A program made the translations under genes and the position numbers. Positions 56,358-64,000 of a stretch of 64,000 bases of DNA are shown here, one piece after another. Origin of the DNA: CAWJMD01 sp963845675 (GTDB taxonomy: Bacteria > Actinomycetota > Actinomycetes > Actinomycetales > CAWJMD01); assembly GCA_963845675.1 (NCBI GenBank), contig CAWJSX010000005.1, forward strand, positions 682,001-746,000. The letters are read 5' to 3'. The notes below the pieces were generated by a model. The model did not search any database and was not told where the DNA came from. It saw only the letters and a program-made list of their open reading frames with translations. The number at the start of each line of letters is the position of its first letter. Positions within the stretch are counted from its first letter, which is position 1.

Positions 56358-56761
56358 GCGCCACCGACGAGATCGACTGGGACGCGCTGCGGGAGGCGGC
56401 GACCGACGCGATGCGACGCGCCTACGCGCCCTACTCGCACTTCCCCGTCGGCGCGGCGGCCCTCGTCGACGACGGTCGCGTGGTGACCGGCTGCAACGTG
56501 GAGAACGCCGCCTACGGGGTCACGCTGTGCGCCGAGTGCGGGCTGGTCAGCTCGCTCGTCGACTCCGGCGGAGGTCGTCTCGTCGCCTTCACCTGCGTCG
56601 ACGGGCACGGGTCGGTGCTCATGCCCTGCGGGCGGTGCCGCCAGCTGTTGCACGAGCACGGGGGGCCCGACCTCCTGCTCGAGACCGTGAGCGGCCTGCG
56701 GACGATGGCCGACGTGCTGCCCGACGCCTTCGGCGCGGGAGACCTGGAGGAGCGAGCGTGA
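56354..56761 (+). CDS. cdd: Cytidine deaminase
   Basis: 135 residues from a GTG at 56354. YAPYSHFPVGAAAL opens the fold, GCNVENAAYGVTLCAECG provides the first zinc Cys and the catalytic Glu (CAE), and MPCGRCRQLL the other two zinc Cys (PCxxC). Deaminates cytidine/deoxycytidine to uridine/deoxyuridine. Length is typical of the homotetrameric type. Coupled to the importer upstream and deoA downstream by 4-nt overlaps. Confidence 0.96.
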   Translation: MSATDEIDWDALREAATDAMRRAYAPYSHFPVGAAALVDDGRVVTGCNVENAAYGVTLCAECGLVSSLVDSGGGRLVAFTCVDGHGSVLMPCGRCRQLLHEHGGPDLLLETVSGLRTMADVLPDAFGAGDLEERA

Positions 56762-58077
56762 GCCAGAACCCACCCGGACCGTCCGGCGAGACGCACGACG
56801 CCGTCGACGTCATCCGCGACAAGCGGGACCGCGGCGAGCTCAGCGACGCCCAGATCGACTGGGTCGTCGACGCCTACACGCGAGGCGCCGTGGCCGACGA
56901 GCAGATGTCCGCGCTCGCGATGGCCATCCTCCTCAACGGCATGTCGCGTCGCGAGATCTCGCGGTGGACCGGCGCGATGATCGCGTCCGGCGAGCGGATG
57001 GACTTCTCGGGCCTGTCGCGTCCCACCAGCGACAAGCACTCCACGGGTGGGGTCGGTGACAAGATCACCCTCCCGCTGGCACCGCTCGTCGCCGCCTGCG
57101 GCGTGGCCGTCCCGCAGCTGTCGGGCCGGGGTCTCGGCCACACCGGGGGCACGCTCGACAAGCTCGAGTCCATCCCGGGCTGGCAGGCGGACCTGTCGAA
57201 CGAGGCGATGCTCGCGCAGCTGGAGAGCGTCGGCGCCGTGATCTGCGCGGCCGGCGCCAGCCTCGCCCCCGCGGACAAGAAGCTCTACGCCCTGCGCGAC
57301 GTCACGGGCACCGTCGAGGCGATCCCGCTGATCGCGTCGTCGATCATGAGCAAGAAGATCGCGGAGGGCACGGGCGCCCTGGTGCTCGACGTGAAGGTCG
57401 GCTCGGGCGCCTTCATGAAGGACGTCGAGCAGGCGGGTGAGCTCGCCCGCACCATGGTCGACCTCGGCACGGACGCCGGCGTCACGACGGTCGCGCTGCT
57501 CACCAACATGGCGACCCCGCTGGGCCTGACGGCCGGGAACGCCCTCGAGGTGCGCGAGTCGGTCGAGGTGCTGGCCGGCGGCGGCCCGGAGGACGTGGTC
57601 GAGCTGACCCTGGCGCTCGCCCGCGAGATGCTCTCTGCTGCAGGCGTGGACGACGTCGACCCGGCCGACCGGCTCGCGGACGGCAAGGCCATGGACGTCT
57701 GGCGCGCGATGATCCGCGCCCAGGGCGGTGACCCGGAGGCCGACCTGCCGGTGGCGAAGGAGCAGCACGTGCTGCTGGCTCCTGCCGACGGTGTGCTGGT
57801 CCAGCTGGACGCGCTGGCCGTGGGCGTGGCCGCCTGGAGGCTGGGTGCTGGGCGTGCACGCAAGGAGGACCCCGTACAGGCCGGTGCCGGAGTGCAGCTG
57901 CACGCCAAGCCCGGTGCGACCGTTCGCGGCGGCGAGCCGTTGATGACGCTCCACACGGATACCCCCGAGCGCTTCTCGCGCGCGCTGGAGGCGCTGGACG
58001 GTGGCTTCACCATCGCCCCGGAGGGCTCCCGCCCCGATCTGCTGCCGCTGGTGATCGACCGGGTGGCGGCGACGTGA
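56758..58077 (+). CDS. deoA: Thymidine / pyrimidine-nucleoside phosphorylase
   Basis: 439 residues from a GTG at 56758. VDVIRDKRDRGELSDAQIDW starts the alpha domain; DKHSTGGVGDKITLPLAP and SGRGLGHTGGTLDKLESIPG are the phosphate- and nucleoside-binding signatures, and KKIAEGTGALVLDVKVGSGA follows. It cleaves thymidine, deoxyuridine and possibly uridine into base and sugar-1-phosphate. It acts on the product of cytidine deaminase encoded just upstream. The stop overlaps the add GTG by 4 nt. Confidence 0.95.
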   Translation: MSQNPPGPSGETHDAVDVIRDKRDRGELSDAQIDWVVDAYTRGAVADEQMSALAMAILLNGMSRREISRWTGAMIASGERMDFSGLSRPTSDKHSTGGVGDKITLPLAPLVAACGVAVPQLSGRGLGHTGGTLDKLESIPGWQADLSNEAMLAQLESVGAVICAAGASLAPADKKLYALRDVTGTVEAIPLIASSIMSKKIAEGTGALVLDVKVGSGAFMKDVEQAGELARTMVDLGTDAGVTTVALLTNMATPLGLTAGNALEVRESVEVLAGGGPEDVVELTLALAREMLSAAGVDDVDPADRLADGKAMDVWRAMIRAQGGDPEADLPVAKEQHVLLAPADGVLVQLDALAVGVAAWRLGAGRARKEDPVQAGAGVQLHAKPGATVRGGEPLMTLHTDTPERFSRALEALDGGFTIAPEGSRPDLLPLVIDRVAAT

Positions 58078-59150
58078 CCGCCGTGACCGACGTCCAGCTG
58101 CTCCGGACGGTGCCCAAGGTCTCCCTCCACGACCACCTGGACGGCGGGCTCCGTCCGTCCACGATCCTCGAGCTGGCCGACGCGGTCGGTCACGCGCTCC
58201 CGGCCGACAGCCCGGAGGGGCTGGGTGCCTGGTTCGTCGAGTCCGCCGACTCGGGCTCCCTCGTGCGCTACCTGGAGACGTTCGACCACACCATCGCCGT
58301 GATGCAGACGGCCGAGGGTCTTCACCGCGTCGCGAAGGAGTGGGCGCTGGACCTCGCCGCCGACGGCGTCGTGTACGGGGAGGCGCGGTACGCGCCCGAG
58401 CAGCACCTCTCGGCCGGTCTCTCGCTCGACGAGGTGGTCGAGGCCGTCGAGGCCGGGTTCCGCGCCGGTGAGGCGCAGGCTGCCGCGGCGGGGACGCCGA
58501 TCCGGTGCGGCACCCTGGTCACGGCGATGCGTCACGCCGCCCGCGGACGCGAGATCGCGGAGCTGGCCGTGCGCCACCGCGAGCAGGGTGTGGTCGGCTT
58601 CGACATCGCCGGCGCCGAGGCAGGCTTCCCCCCGTCGCGTCACCTCGACGCGTTCGACTACCTGCACCGCGAGAACTTCCCGTTCACGATCCACGCCGGC
58701 GAGGCGTTCGGCCTCCCCAGCATCTGGGAGGCCGTCCAGGTCTGCGGTGCTGACAGACTCGGCCACGGTGTGCGAATCGTCGACGACATCGACCCGGAGA
58801 CAGGCGATCTGGGGCGTCTGGCCGGTTGGGTCCGCGACAAGCGGATCCCGCTCGAGATGTGTCCGTCCTCGAACCTCCAGACCGGGGCCGCAGACAGCAT
58901 CGCGGCGCACCCGATCACGAACCTCAAGGACCTGAAGTTCCGGGTCACGGTCAACACCGACAACCGGCTGATGTCGGGGACGAGCATGACCCGCGAGATG
59001 ACGCTCCTCGTGGAGGAGGCGGGCTGGACCCTGACCGACCTGCGGTGGGCGACGGTCAACGCGATGAAGAGCGCCTTCATCCCGTTCGACGAGCGGCTCG
59101 CGCTGATCGAGAACGTGATCAAGCCGGGCTACGCCGAGCTCGGGGCGTAG
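58074..59150 (+). CDS. add: Adenosine deaminase
   Basis: 358 residues from a GTG at 58074. Zinc HxH in VSLHDHLDGGLRP, third His and Glu in TIHAGEAFG, His in LGHGVRIVDD, and the catalytic/metal Asp in VTVNTDNRLMSG. Converts adenosine and deoxyadenosine to the inosine forms. Last coupled gene of the transporter-cdd-deoA-add run; the next gene follows after 28 nt with its own ribosome site. Confidence 0.96.
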   Translation: MTAVTDVQLLRTVPKVSLHDHLDGGLRPSTILELADAVGHALPADSPEGLGAWFVESADSGSLVRYLETFDHTIAVMQTAEGLHRVAKEWALDLAADGVVYGEARYAPEQHLSAGLSLDEVVEAVEAGFRAGEAQAAAAGTPIRCGTLVTAMRHAARGREIAELAVRHREQGVVGFDIAGAEAGFPPSRHLDAFDYLHRENFPFTIHAGEAFGLPSIWEAVQVCGADRLGHGVRIVDDIDPETGDLGRLAGWVRDKRIPLEMCPSSNLQTGAADSIAAHPITNLKDLKFRVTVNTDNRLMSGTSMTREMTLLVEEAGWTLTDLRWATVNAMKSAFIPFDERLALIENVIKPGYAELGA

Positions 59151-59178
59151 CGGAGCGACCGAGAGGAGCCGCGACACC

Positions 59179-60234
59179 GTGAGGGCCCTGCAGTACGCCG
59201 GGTACGGGACCACGCCGGAGCTGGTTGACCTACCGGACCCCCTGTGTCCCGACGACGGGGTCGTCCTGGCGGTGCGCGCCACCGGGGTGTGCCGGTCGGA
59301 CTGGCACGCCTGGGCCGGCCACGAGGAGGTGCCGCTGCCCCACGTCCCCGGCCACGAGATGGCCGGTGTCGTCGCGGAGGTCGGGGCGTCCGTCACGAGG
59401 TGGTCCGTCGGGGACCGGGTCACCGTCCCGTTCGTCTGCGGCTGCGGACGGTGCGACTACTGCCTGGCGGGGGACCCACAGGTCTGCCCGCACCAGACGC
59501 AGCCGGGCTTCACCGGGCCGGGCTCGTTCGCCGAGCTGGTGGCGCTGCACGCGGCGGACCTCAACCTCGTGGCCCTCCCCGACGACCTGGACGACGTGGC
59601 GGCCGCCTCCCTCGGCTGCCGGTTCGCCACCGCGTTCCGTGCGGTCGTCCACCACGGACGTGTCCAGCCGGGGCAGTGGCTGGCCGTCCACGGCTGTGGT
59701 GGCGTGGGGCTGGCGGCGGTGATGGTCGGCGTGGCGGTCGGGGCTCGGGTGATCGCCCTCGACGTCTCGGAGGCGGCCCTCTACCGTGCTCGCCGCCTCG
59801 GTGCCGAGCGGGTTCTCGACGTCGGGGACGTCACCGATGTCCCCTCCGCCATCAGCGATCTCACCGGTGGCGGCGCGCACGTCTCGATCGATGCGCTGGG
59901 GTCGCTGACCACGGCCCGTGCGTCAGTGATGGGACTGCGACGTCGTGGTCGCCACGTTCAGGTCGGCCTGCTGCACGGCACGGACGCCTCGCGCGCGGTG
60001 CCGATGGACCTCGTCGTGGCGCACGAGCTGGAGGTCTACGGATCGCACGGGATGGCTGCGAGGGACTACCCCGCGATGATGGCGCTGGTCGCCGAGGGTC
60101 GGCTCCGGCCCGACCTGCTCGTCGGCGAGGTGATCGGACTGGAGGCTGCCGGAGCGGCGCTGCAGGCGATGAGCAGGCCGCCGACCGGGGCCGGCGTGAC
60201 CGTGGTGCGGATCGGGCCACCGGACAGCCCGTGA
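59179..60234 (+). CDS. Zinc-dependent alcohol dehydrogenase
   Basis: 351 residues from a GTG at 59179 behind GAGAGGAG. Catalytic zinc Cys in TGVCRSDWHAW, HVPGHEMAGVV, structural zinc Cys4 in CGCGRCDYCLAGDPQVC, NAD loop HGCGGVGLAAV and DVSEAAL. Resembles medium-chain dehydrogenases of broad alcohol specificity. A link to nucleoside catabolism (for example aldehyde handling) is only positional. The stop overlaps the ggt GTG by 4 nt. Confidence 0.92.
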   Translation: MRALQYAGYGTTPELVDLPDPLCPDDGVVLAVRATGVCRSDWHAWAGHEEVPLPHVPGHEMAGVVAEVGASVTRWSVGDRVTVPFVCGCGRCDYCLAGDPQVCPHQTQPGFTGPGSFAELVALHAADLNLVALPDDLDDVAAASLGCRFATAFRAVVHHGRVQPGQWLAVHGCGGVGLAAVMVGVAVGARVIALDVSEAALYRARRLGAERVLDVGDVTDVPSAISDLTGGGAHVSIDALGSLTTARASVMGLRRRGRHVQVGLLHGTDASRAVPMDLVVAHELEVYGSHGMAARDYPAMMALVAEGRLRPDLLVGEVIGLEAAGAALQAMSRPPTGAGVTVVRIGPPDSP

Positions 60235-61784
60235 CAGCCCTGCCACAGCCGCACCCGGGCGCCGGTCGCGCCGCCGTCGCGGCGCCAAGCGCCGACGCCG
60301 TCGCGGCCGCGACCGACGTGGTGCTCTCCGGCGGCAACGCGGTCGACGCCGCGATCGCCGCGACCGTCGTGGCGATGGTCACCGAGCCCGGAGTCGTGTC
60401 ACCCCTCGGCGGGGCGTACGTCGCCGTCAGCCCCCCCGGGCGCGAACCCGTCGTGGTCGACGGCAACGTCGAGATGCCCGGACGCGGGCTCCCACCCGAG
60501 CGTTTCGGCGCCGGCCTGCTCGAGGTGACCTCCGGCTACGGCGGCGGCCTGACCATGCACGTCGGACACGGCTCCGTCGCCACCCCCGGAGCGTTCGCCG
60601 CGCTGGGCGAGGCGCACGGTGCCTACGGACGCGCCCCATGGGCAGAGGTCCTGGCGCCGGCGGTCGACGTGTGCCGTCGCGGGTACCGTCTCGGCACGGC
60701 GTCCGGCAGCTACCTGGGCTTCACCGGGGCCACCGTCTTCGCGTGGGACCCGCAGACGCGGGCGGCGCTCAGCCGACCCGACGGTGCTCCCGTGCAGGCG
60801 GGGGACGTGCTCACCTCGCCCGACCTCGCCGTCGCGCTGGAGACGGTGGCCTCGGAGGGCGCGGCCTGCCTCTACACCGGGGCGCTGGCCGAGGTGCTGG
60901 TGCGGGACATGGTCGACCGGGGCGGCCTCGTCACGGCGGACGACCTGCGGTCCTACCGAGCCCGTGTACGGCCTGGCCTGCACGTGCGGCTCGGCCCGTG
61001 GACGCTCTCGACGAACCCCCCGCCAGCCATCGGCGGCGCCGTGCTGACGGCACTGCTACGGCTCGCGGCGGAACGTGAGAACCCCTCCGCCGCCGAGCTC
61101 GTCACGATCCAGCGGGCCGTGCTGGCGTACCGGCGGACCCGACTCGACAGGGCCACGGACCTGCTGCGCGCGGGCGAGGAGCTTCTCGCCACGGTGGCGG
61201 ACCAGGGCGTGGCGGGGCTGTCCTCGTCCGCCTCGACCGTGCACGTGTCGGTGGTGGACTCGGACGGCCTCGCCTGCGCGGTCACCGCGTCGAGCGGCTA
61301 CGGGTCGGGAGCGACGCTCCCCGGCACGGGCATGCTCCTCAACAACGCCCTCGGCGAGCCAGAGCTGAACCGGCTCGGGCTGCACGCGCTGGTGCCGGGC
61401 ACCCGGTTGGCGTCGAACATGGCACCGACAACCGGACGCAGCGACGACGGAGCCGTACTGGCCGTCGGGAGCCCCGGTGCCGACCGCATCACGACGGCGC
61501 TGCAGCAGGTGCTGCGCGCGTTCTGCCTGGACGGGGCGTCGCTGCAGGACGCCATCGACGCCCCGCGCCTGCACGTCCGCGTGGGCGACGACGACGCGAC
61601 GGTCGAGCACGAGGCCGACCTGCCCGGGGCCGCGGCCGCGGCCGCCGCGCTGGGGCTGCCCACGCGTGAGCTGCCCGCACGCCACATGTACTTCGGGGGT
61701 GTCGGGGCCGCCGTGCTGGGCAGGGACGGGGGGATGCAGGCCGCTGCCGACCCGCGTCGGGCGTCCGCGACGGGGGTCTGCTGA
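60231..61784 (+). CDS. ggt: Gamma-glutamyltransferase family protein
   Basis: 517 residues from a GTG at 60231. N-terminal block VLSGGNAVDAAIAATVVAMV, then EPGVVSPLGGAYV and HGSVATPGAFAAL. The self-cleavage/nucleophile region reads SASTVHVSVVDSDG: the Thr that becomes the new N-terminus is kept, but the usual second Thr is Val. SSGYGSGATLPGTGMLLNNA and the C-terminal GSPGADRITTALQQVL follow. No signal peptide, so cytoplasmic, unlike most GGTs; substrates may be gamma-glutamyl or related amides. Symbol is by family only. Confidence 0.88.
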   Translation: MTALPQPHPGAGRAAVAAPSADAVAAATDVVLSGGNAVDAAIAATVVAMVTEPGVVSPLGGAYVAVSPPGREPVVVDGNVEMPGRGLPPERFGAGLLEVTSGYGGGLTMHVGHGSVATPGAFAALGEAHGAYGRAPWAEVLAPAVDVCRRGYRLGTASGSYLGFTGATVFAWDPQTRAALSRPDGAPVQAGDVLTSPDLAVALETVASEGAACLYTGALAEVLVRDMVDRGGLVTADDLRSYRARVRPGLHVRLGPWTLSTNPPPAIGGAVLTALLRLAAERENPSAAELVTIQRAVLAYRRTRLDRATDLLRAGEELLATVADQGVAGLSSSASTVHVSVVDSDGLACAVTASSGYGSGATLPGTGMLLNNALGEPELNRLGLHALVPGTRLASNMAPTTGRSDDGAVLAVGSPGADRITTALQQVLRAFCLDGASLQDAIDAPRLHVRVGDDDATVEHEADLPGAAAAAAALGLPTRELPARHMYFGGVGAAVLGRDGGMQAAADPRRASATGVC

Positions 61785-61849
61785 AGGGGCGACGGAGGCC
61801 CCCCTCCCTCCTGCCGGTGGACGGCACCTCCGGAGGCCGTAGCGTCGTG

Positions 61850-61855
61850 GGGACA
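61850..61855 (+). promoter_or_regulatory. -10 box of the SDR gene at 61889
   Basis: TAGCGT, 33 nt before the ATG, leaving a short leader with a GAGGAG ribosome site. Confidence 0.4.
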
Positions 61856-61888
61856 CGAGATCCGCGGCCGGACATCGAGGAGCCGAGC

Positions 61889-62824
61889 ATGAGCTGGACC
61901 ACTGCCGACATCCCCTCCCAGCGCGATCGCGTCGCGGTCGTGACGGGCGCCAACGGCGGCCTGGGGCTCGCCACCGCCCGGGCGCTCGCGGCCAAGGGCG
62001 CCCACGTCGTGATGGCGGCCCGCGACCAGCGGAAGGCCGACGCCGCGAGGAGCGACGTCCTGGCGTCGGACCCGGGTGCCTCGGTCGAGGTGGTCGAGCT
62101 CGACCTCGGTGACCTCGCCTCCGTCGAGGCCGCGGCGCGGGCGATCCTCGACCGGCACGACCGGATCGACCTGCTGGTCAACAACGCCGGCGTGATGGCG
62201 ACGCCCGAGGGCAGGACGGTCGACGGCTTCGAGACCCAGCTCGGCGTCAACCACCTCGGCCACTGGGCCCTGACCTCGTACCTGCTGCCGACGATCCTCC
62301 GGACCCCGCACGCACGCGTGGTGACCGTGACCAGCACCGCCCAGCACTCGGGTCGTGCGGTCGACCCCGCGGACCCGGACCTGGACGACGGGTACGACGC
62401 CTGGCGCGCGTACGGCCGGTCCAAGCTGGCGAACCGGCACTTCGCGGTCGGGCTCCAGCAGCAGCTCGAGCGGGCCGGCGTCGACGCGATCGCGCTGACG
62501 GCCCATCCCGGTCTGACCAACTCCGACCTGCAGGCCACCACCGTGCGCCAGGGCGGTGGCGGAGGTCTGGGCAGGTTCTTCCACCGGCTCACCGAGCGCA
62601 CCGGGATGTCGATCGACCGGGGAGCGCTCAGCCAGCTGCGGGCGGCCACCGACCCGACGGCACGGGGCGGCACCATGTACGGCCCGTTGTTCGCCGCTAC
62701 CGGCCCACCGGTGCGCAAGCCCCTGATCCGTCCGGGCAGCGCCGCAGCCATCCGCCGGCTGTGGGAGGTCTCCGAGCGTCAGACGGGCCTCGAGGTCGAC
62801 GTGGCCAAGGCCCTCCAGGCGTAG
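61889..62824 (+). CDS. SDR family oxidoreductase, retinol-dehydrogenase-like
   Basis: 311 residues from an ATG at 61889. TGANGGLGLATARALAAKG, RDQRKADAA, LLVNNAGVMATPEG, VTVTSTAQHSG and the catalytic YGRSKLANRHFA place it in the WWOX/retinol-dehydrogenase-like SDR group that is common in actinobacteria. The C-terminal ~90 residues include ARGGTMYGPLFAATGPP, a typical tail of this group. The substrate is unknown. It is convergent with the kinase gene, with 14 nt between stops. Confidence 0.93.
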   Translation: MSWTTADIPSQRDRVAVVTGANGGLGLATARALAAKGAHVVMAARDQRKADAARSDVLASDPGASVEVVELDLGDLASVEAAARAILDRHDRIDLLVNNAGVMATPEGRTVDGFETQLGVNHLGHWALTSYLLPTILRTPHARVVTVTSTAQHSGRAVDPADPDLDDGYDAWRAYGRSKLANRHFAVGLQQQLERAGVDAIALTAHPGLTNSDLQATTVRQGGGGGLGRFFHRLTERTGMSIDRGALSQLRAATDPTARGGTMYGPLFAATGPPVRKPLIRPGSAAAIRRLWEVSERQTGLEVDVAKALQA

Positions 62825-62838
62825 GGGCGCCCGGCTGG

Positions 62839-63522
62839 TCAGCCGGCGCGCGCGACCAGCGACCGGACGGTCGACTCCGCCTCGGCGGGTGACACCGGTC
62901 GGCAACCGAGCGACACCCACTGGGCGATCAGCGCCGGCTCCGCGCGCATCAGCCCGAGGCCACGCCGGACCAGGGTGACCGGGGGCTTCCGCGACTCGGA
63001 GAGGTCCCGTGCCAGCCGGCGCCAGAACGTCACCGGAGGCCGCAGGCGCAGGCAGAGCGCGTCGGCCAGGACGCCCGCGTCGCGGCAGCGGCTCACGAGC
63101 TGGGCGGCGAAGATCCCCTCCGCCACCAGAAGCCGGGCGCCGTCCAGGTCGAGTCGCGCGCTTCCCGTCCGGCGTGACGTCGGGATGTCGTAGACCGGTG
63201 TCGCGGCGGCGCCTCGGACGGCGAGCGCCAGCAGCGCCTCCATCGCGGCGTCGGCGTCCCAGCTGGCCGGGTCGTCCCAGTCGACGATGCCGAAGCGGTG
63301 CGGGAGCGCCGGGTCCCCTCCGTCGCGGTAGTAGTCGTCGAGCTGGAGCACCGGCAGCCCCAGCCGGCGGGTCAGGGACGTCTTGCCCGACCCCGAGGGG
63401 CCGCACAGCAGGACGACGCGCGCGACGGGTCGCTCGACCCGTGGCGGCGGACCGTCGAACAGCGTGTCCGTGACGGCGTGCTCCGACGGTCCGGGAGCAT
63501 CTCCCGGCTGCGCTGGGCTCAC
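62839..63522 (-). CDS. Uridine-kinase-like P-loop NTPase
   Basis: 227 residues if translation starts at GTG 63522, 5 nt after the aldehyde dehydrogenase stop; an in-frame ATG at 63549 lies within that gene. P-loop LLCGPSGSGKTSLTRRL near residue 40, then QLDDYYRDGGDPALP (the Asp/Tyr pair that in uridine kinases contacts the nucleoside), DWDDPASWD and the lid-region Arg cluster FWRRLARDLSESRKPP. The fold matches uridine/cytidine kinases, fitting a nucleoside salvage region; specificity not proven. Confidence 0.82.
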   Translation of the reverse strand: MSPAQPGDAPGPSEHAVTDTLFDGPPPRVERPVARVVLLCGPSGSGKTSLTRRLGLPVLQLDDYYRDGGDPALPHRFGIVDWDDPASWDADAAMEALLALAVRGAAATPVYDIPTSRRTGSARLDLDGARLLVAEGIFAAQLVSRCRDAGVLADALCLRLRPPVTFWRRLARDLSESRKPPVTLVRRGLGLMRAEPALIAQWVSLGCRPVSPAEAESTVRSLVARAG

Positions 63523-63527
63523 GGGGC

Positions 63528-64000
63528 TCAGGTGCCCTTCGGGTGCCACACCGTCTTGGTCTCGGTGAACGCGAGGATGCGGTGCGGTCCCGAAGGCGTT
63601 GCCGCCCAGTCGGTTCCGTTCGCTGCGGGACGCAGCACGCGCTTCAGCGTCTCGGCGCCGGCTTTCTCAAGTGCGCCCCACTCCAGTCCCTCGACGCCTA
63701 CCGCGCCGGTGAGGTCGAGCGCGTTCACGTCCGCGTGCGAGGCCAGCCACGGCGACACCTCCGCCGTCCGCCCCGTGATGATGTTGACCACCCCGCCCGG
63801 CACGTCGGACGTCGCCAGCACCTCCGCGAGCGTCACCGCAGGCAGCGGCCGATCCTCGCTCGTCAGCACGACCGCGGTGTTTCCCATCACCAGCACGGGC
63901 GCGAGCACCGAGACGAGCCCGAGCAGCGACGAGTCCTGCGGCGCGAGGACGGCGACCACGCCGGTGGGCTCCGGGGCGGACAGGTTGAAGTACGGGCCGG
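63528..64000 (-). CDS. Aldehyde dehydrogenase family protein (5' end outside window)
   Basis: The C-terminal 157 residues of a leftward gene entering from the right edge. PYFNLSAPEPTGVVAVLAP is the start of the NAD-binding core as found in ALDH proteins; VVNIITGRTAEVSPWLASH and DVNALDLTGAVG continue it; it ends TKTVWHPKGT. The catalytic Cys region is not recognisable in the visible part: this is the atypical partner of a two-gene ALDH set often seen next to deoC in actinobacteria. That deoC lies beyond the edge is a guess. Confidence 0.85.
   Translation of the reverse strand, partial: GPYFNLSAPEPTGVVAVLAPQDSSLLGLVSVLAPVLVMGNTAVVLTSEDRPLPAVTLAEVLATSDVPGGVVNIITGRTAEVSPWLASHADVNALDLTGAVGVEGLEWGALEKAGAETLKRVLRPAANGTDWAATPSGPHRILAFTETKTVWHPKGT

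Overview
The window is a very GC-rich stretch of a bacterial chromosome. The gene order sucC-sucD-perM-purN-purH-DUF3017-mdh, the many GTG starts, overlapping GTGA/ATGA stop-start junctions and starts lying 6-9 nt after a TANNNT box point to an actinobacterium. Gene content (split acyl-CoA mutase, an AbiEi-like/DUF559 endonuclease gene, DUF998, PerM/DUF6350) fits Propionibacteriales, most likely Nocardioidaceae; that family-level placement is inference. I saw no rRNA, tRNA, CRISPR array, insertion sequence, prophage or replication origin.

Layout. 1-2.2 kb: a truncated FdhF/YdeP molybdopterin oxidoreductase and the small B12-binding subunit of an acyl-CoA mutase. 2.3-10.7 kb: central metabolism (sucCD, perM, purN-purH, DUF3017, mdh, an SDR). 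10.7-18.3 kb: S9 peptidase, DUF998 membrane protein, amidohydrolase, a trehalose-synthase-like GH13 enzyme paired with a luciferase-like flavin oxidoreductase, and an aldo/keto reductase. 18.4-22.9 kb: one-carbon block with purU facing a glyA-folD-FAD oxidoreductase operon, whose leader contains a ZTP (pfl) riboswitch. 22.9-24.2 kb: a solitary DUF559 endonuclease gene flanked on both sides by copies of a small palindromic repeat, three of them in a tandem array with an exact 42-bp period. 24.2-28.3 kb: SDR, M20 amidohydrolase, MFS exporter and a divergent ArsR-type regulator.

28.2-39.1 kb is a galactoside locus. Leftward, GH42 beta-galactosidase, a DeoR regulator, galT and galK form one tightly coupled operon. 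Rightward, a Tat-type lipoprotein sugar-binding protein, two ABC permeases and a GH36 alpha-galactosidase form another. A 315-bp divergent control region separates them. The ATPase of the importer is not here. 39.1-46.4 kb: trpS, a 2H phosphoesterase (RNA ligase-like), YihY/BrkB, a D,D-carboxypeptidase and the sdhCDAB operon. 46.6-49.5 kb: mannose-1-phosphate guanylyltransferase and the large subunit of the acyl-CoA mutase, 46 kb from its presumed partner. 49.5-64 kb: a nucleoside uptake and salvage region (M20 amidohydrolase, BMP lipoprotein, ABC ATPase, two permeases, cytidine deaminase, thymidine phosphorylase, adenosine deaminase, a uridine-kinase-like NTPase and an aldehyde dehydrogenase), with an alcohol dehydrogenase, a gamma-glutamyltransferase and an SDR between.

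Quality note. Twelve otherwise well-conserved genes, clustered at 14.7-17.4 kb and 31.5-38.2 kb plus isolated sites (25, 28, 41, 47 and 51.8 kb), carry single-base indels. Almost all are consistent with one extra base, usually a g after C or a c after G. The remaining genes carry none. I read this as local consensus error, not gene decay, but I label these genes as disrupted because that is what the sequence shows.
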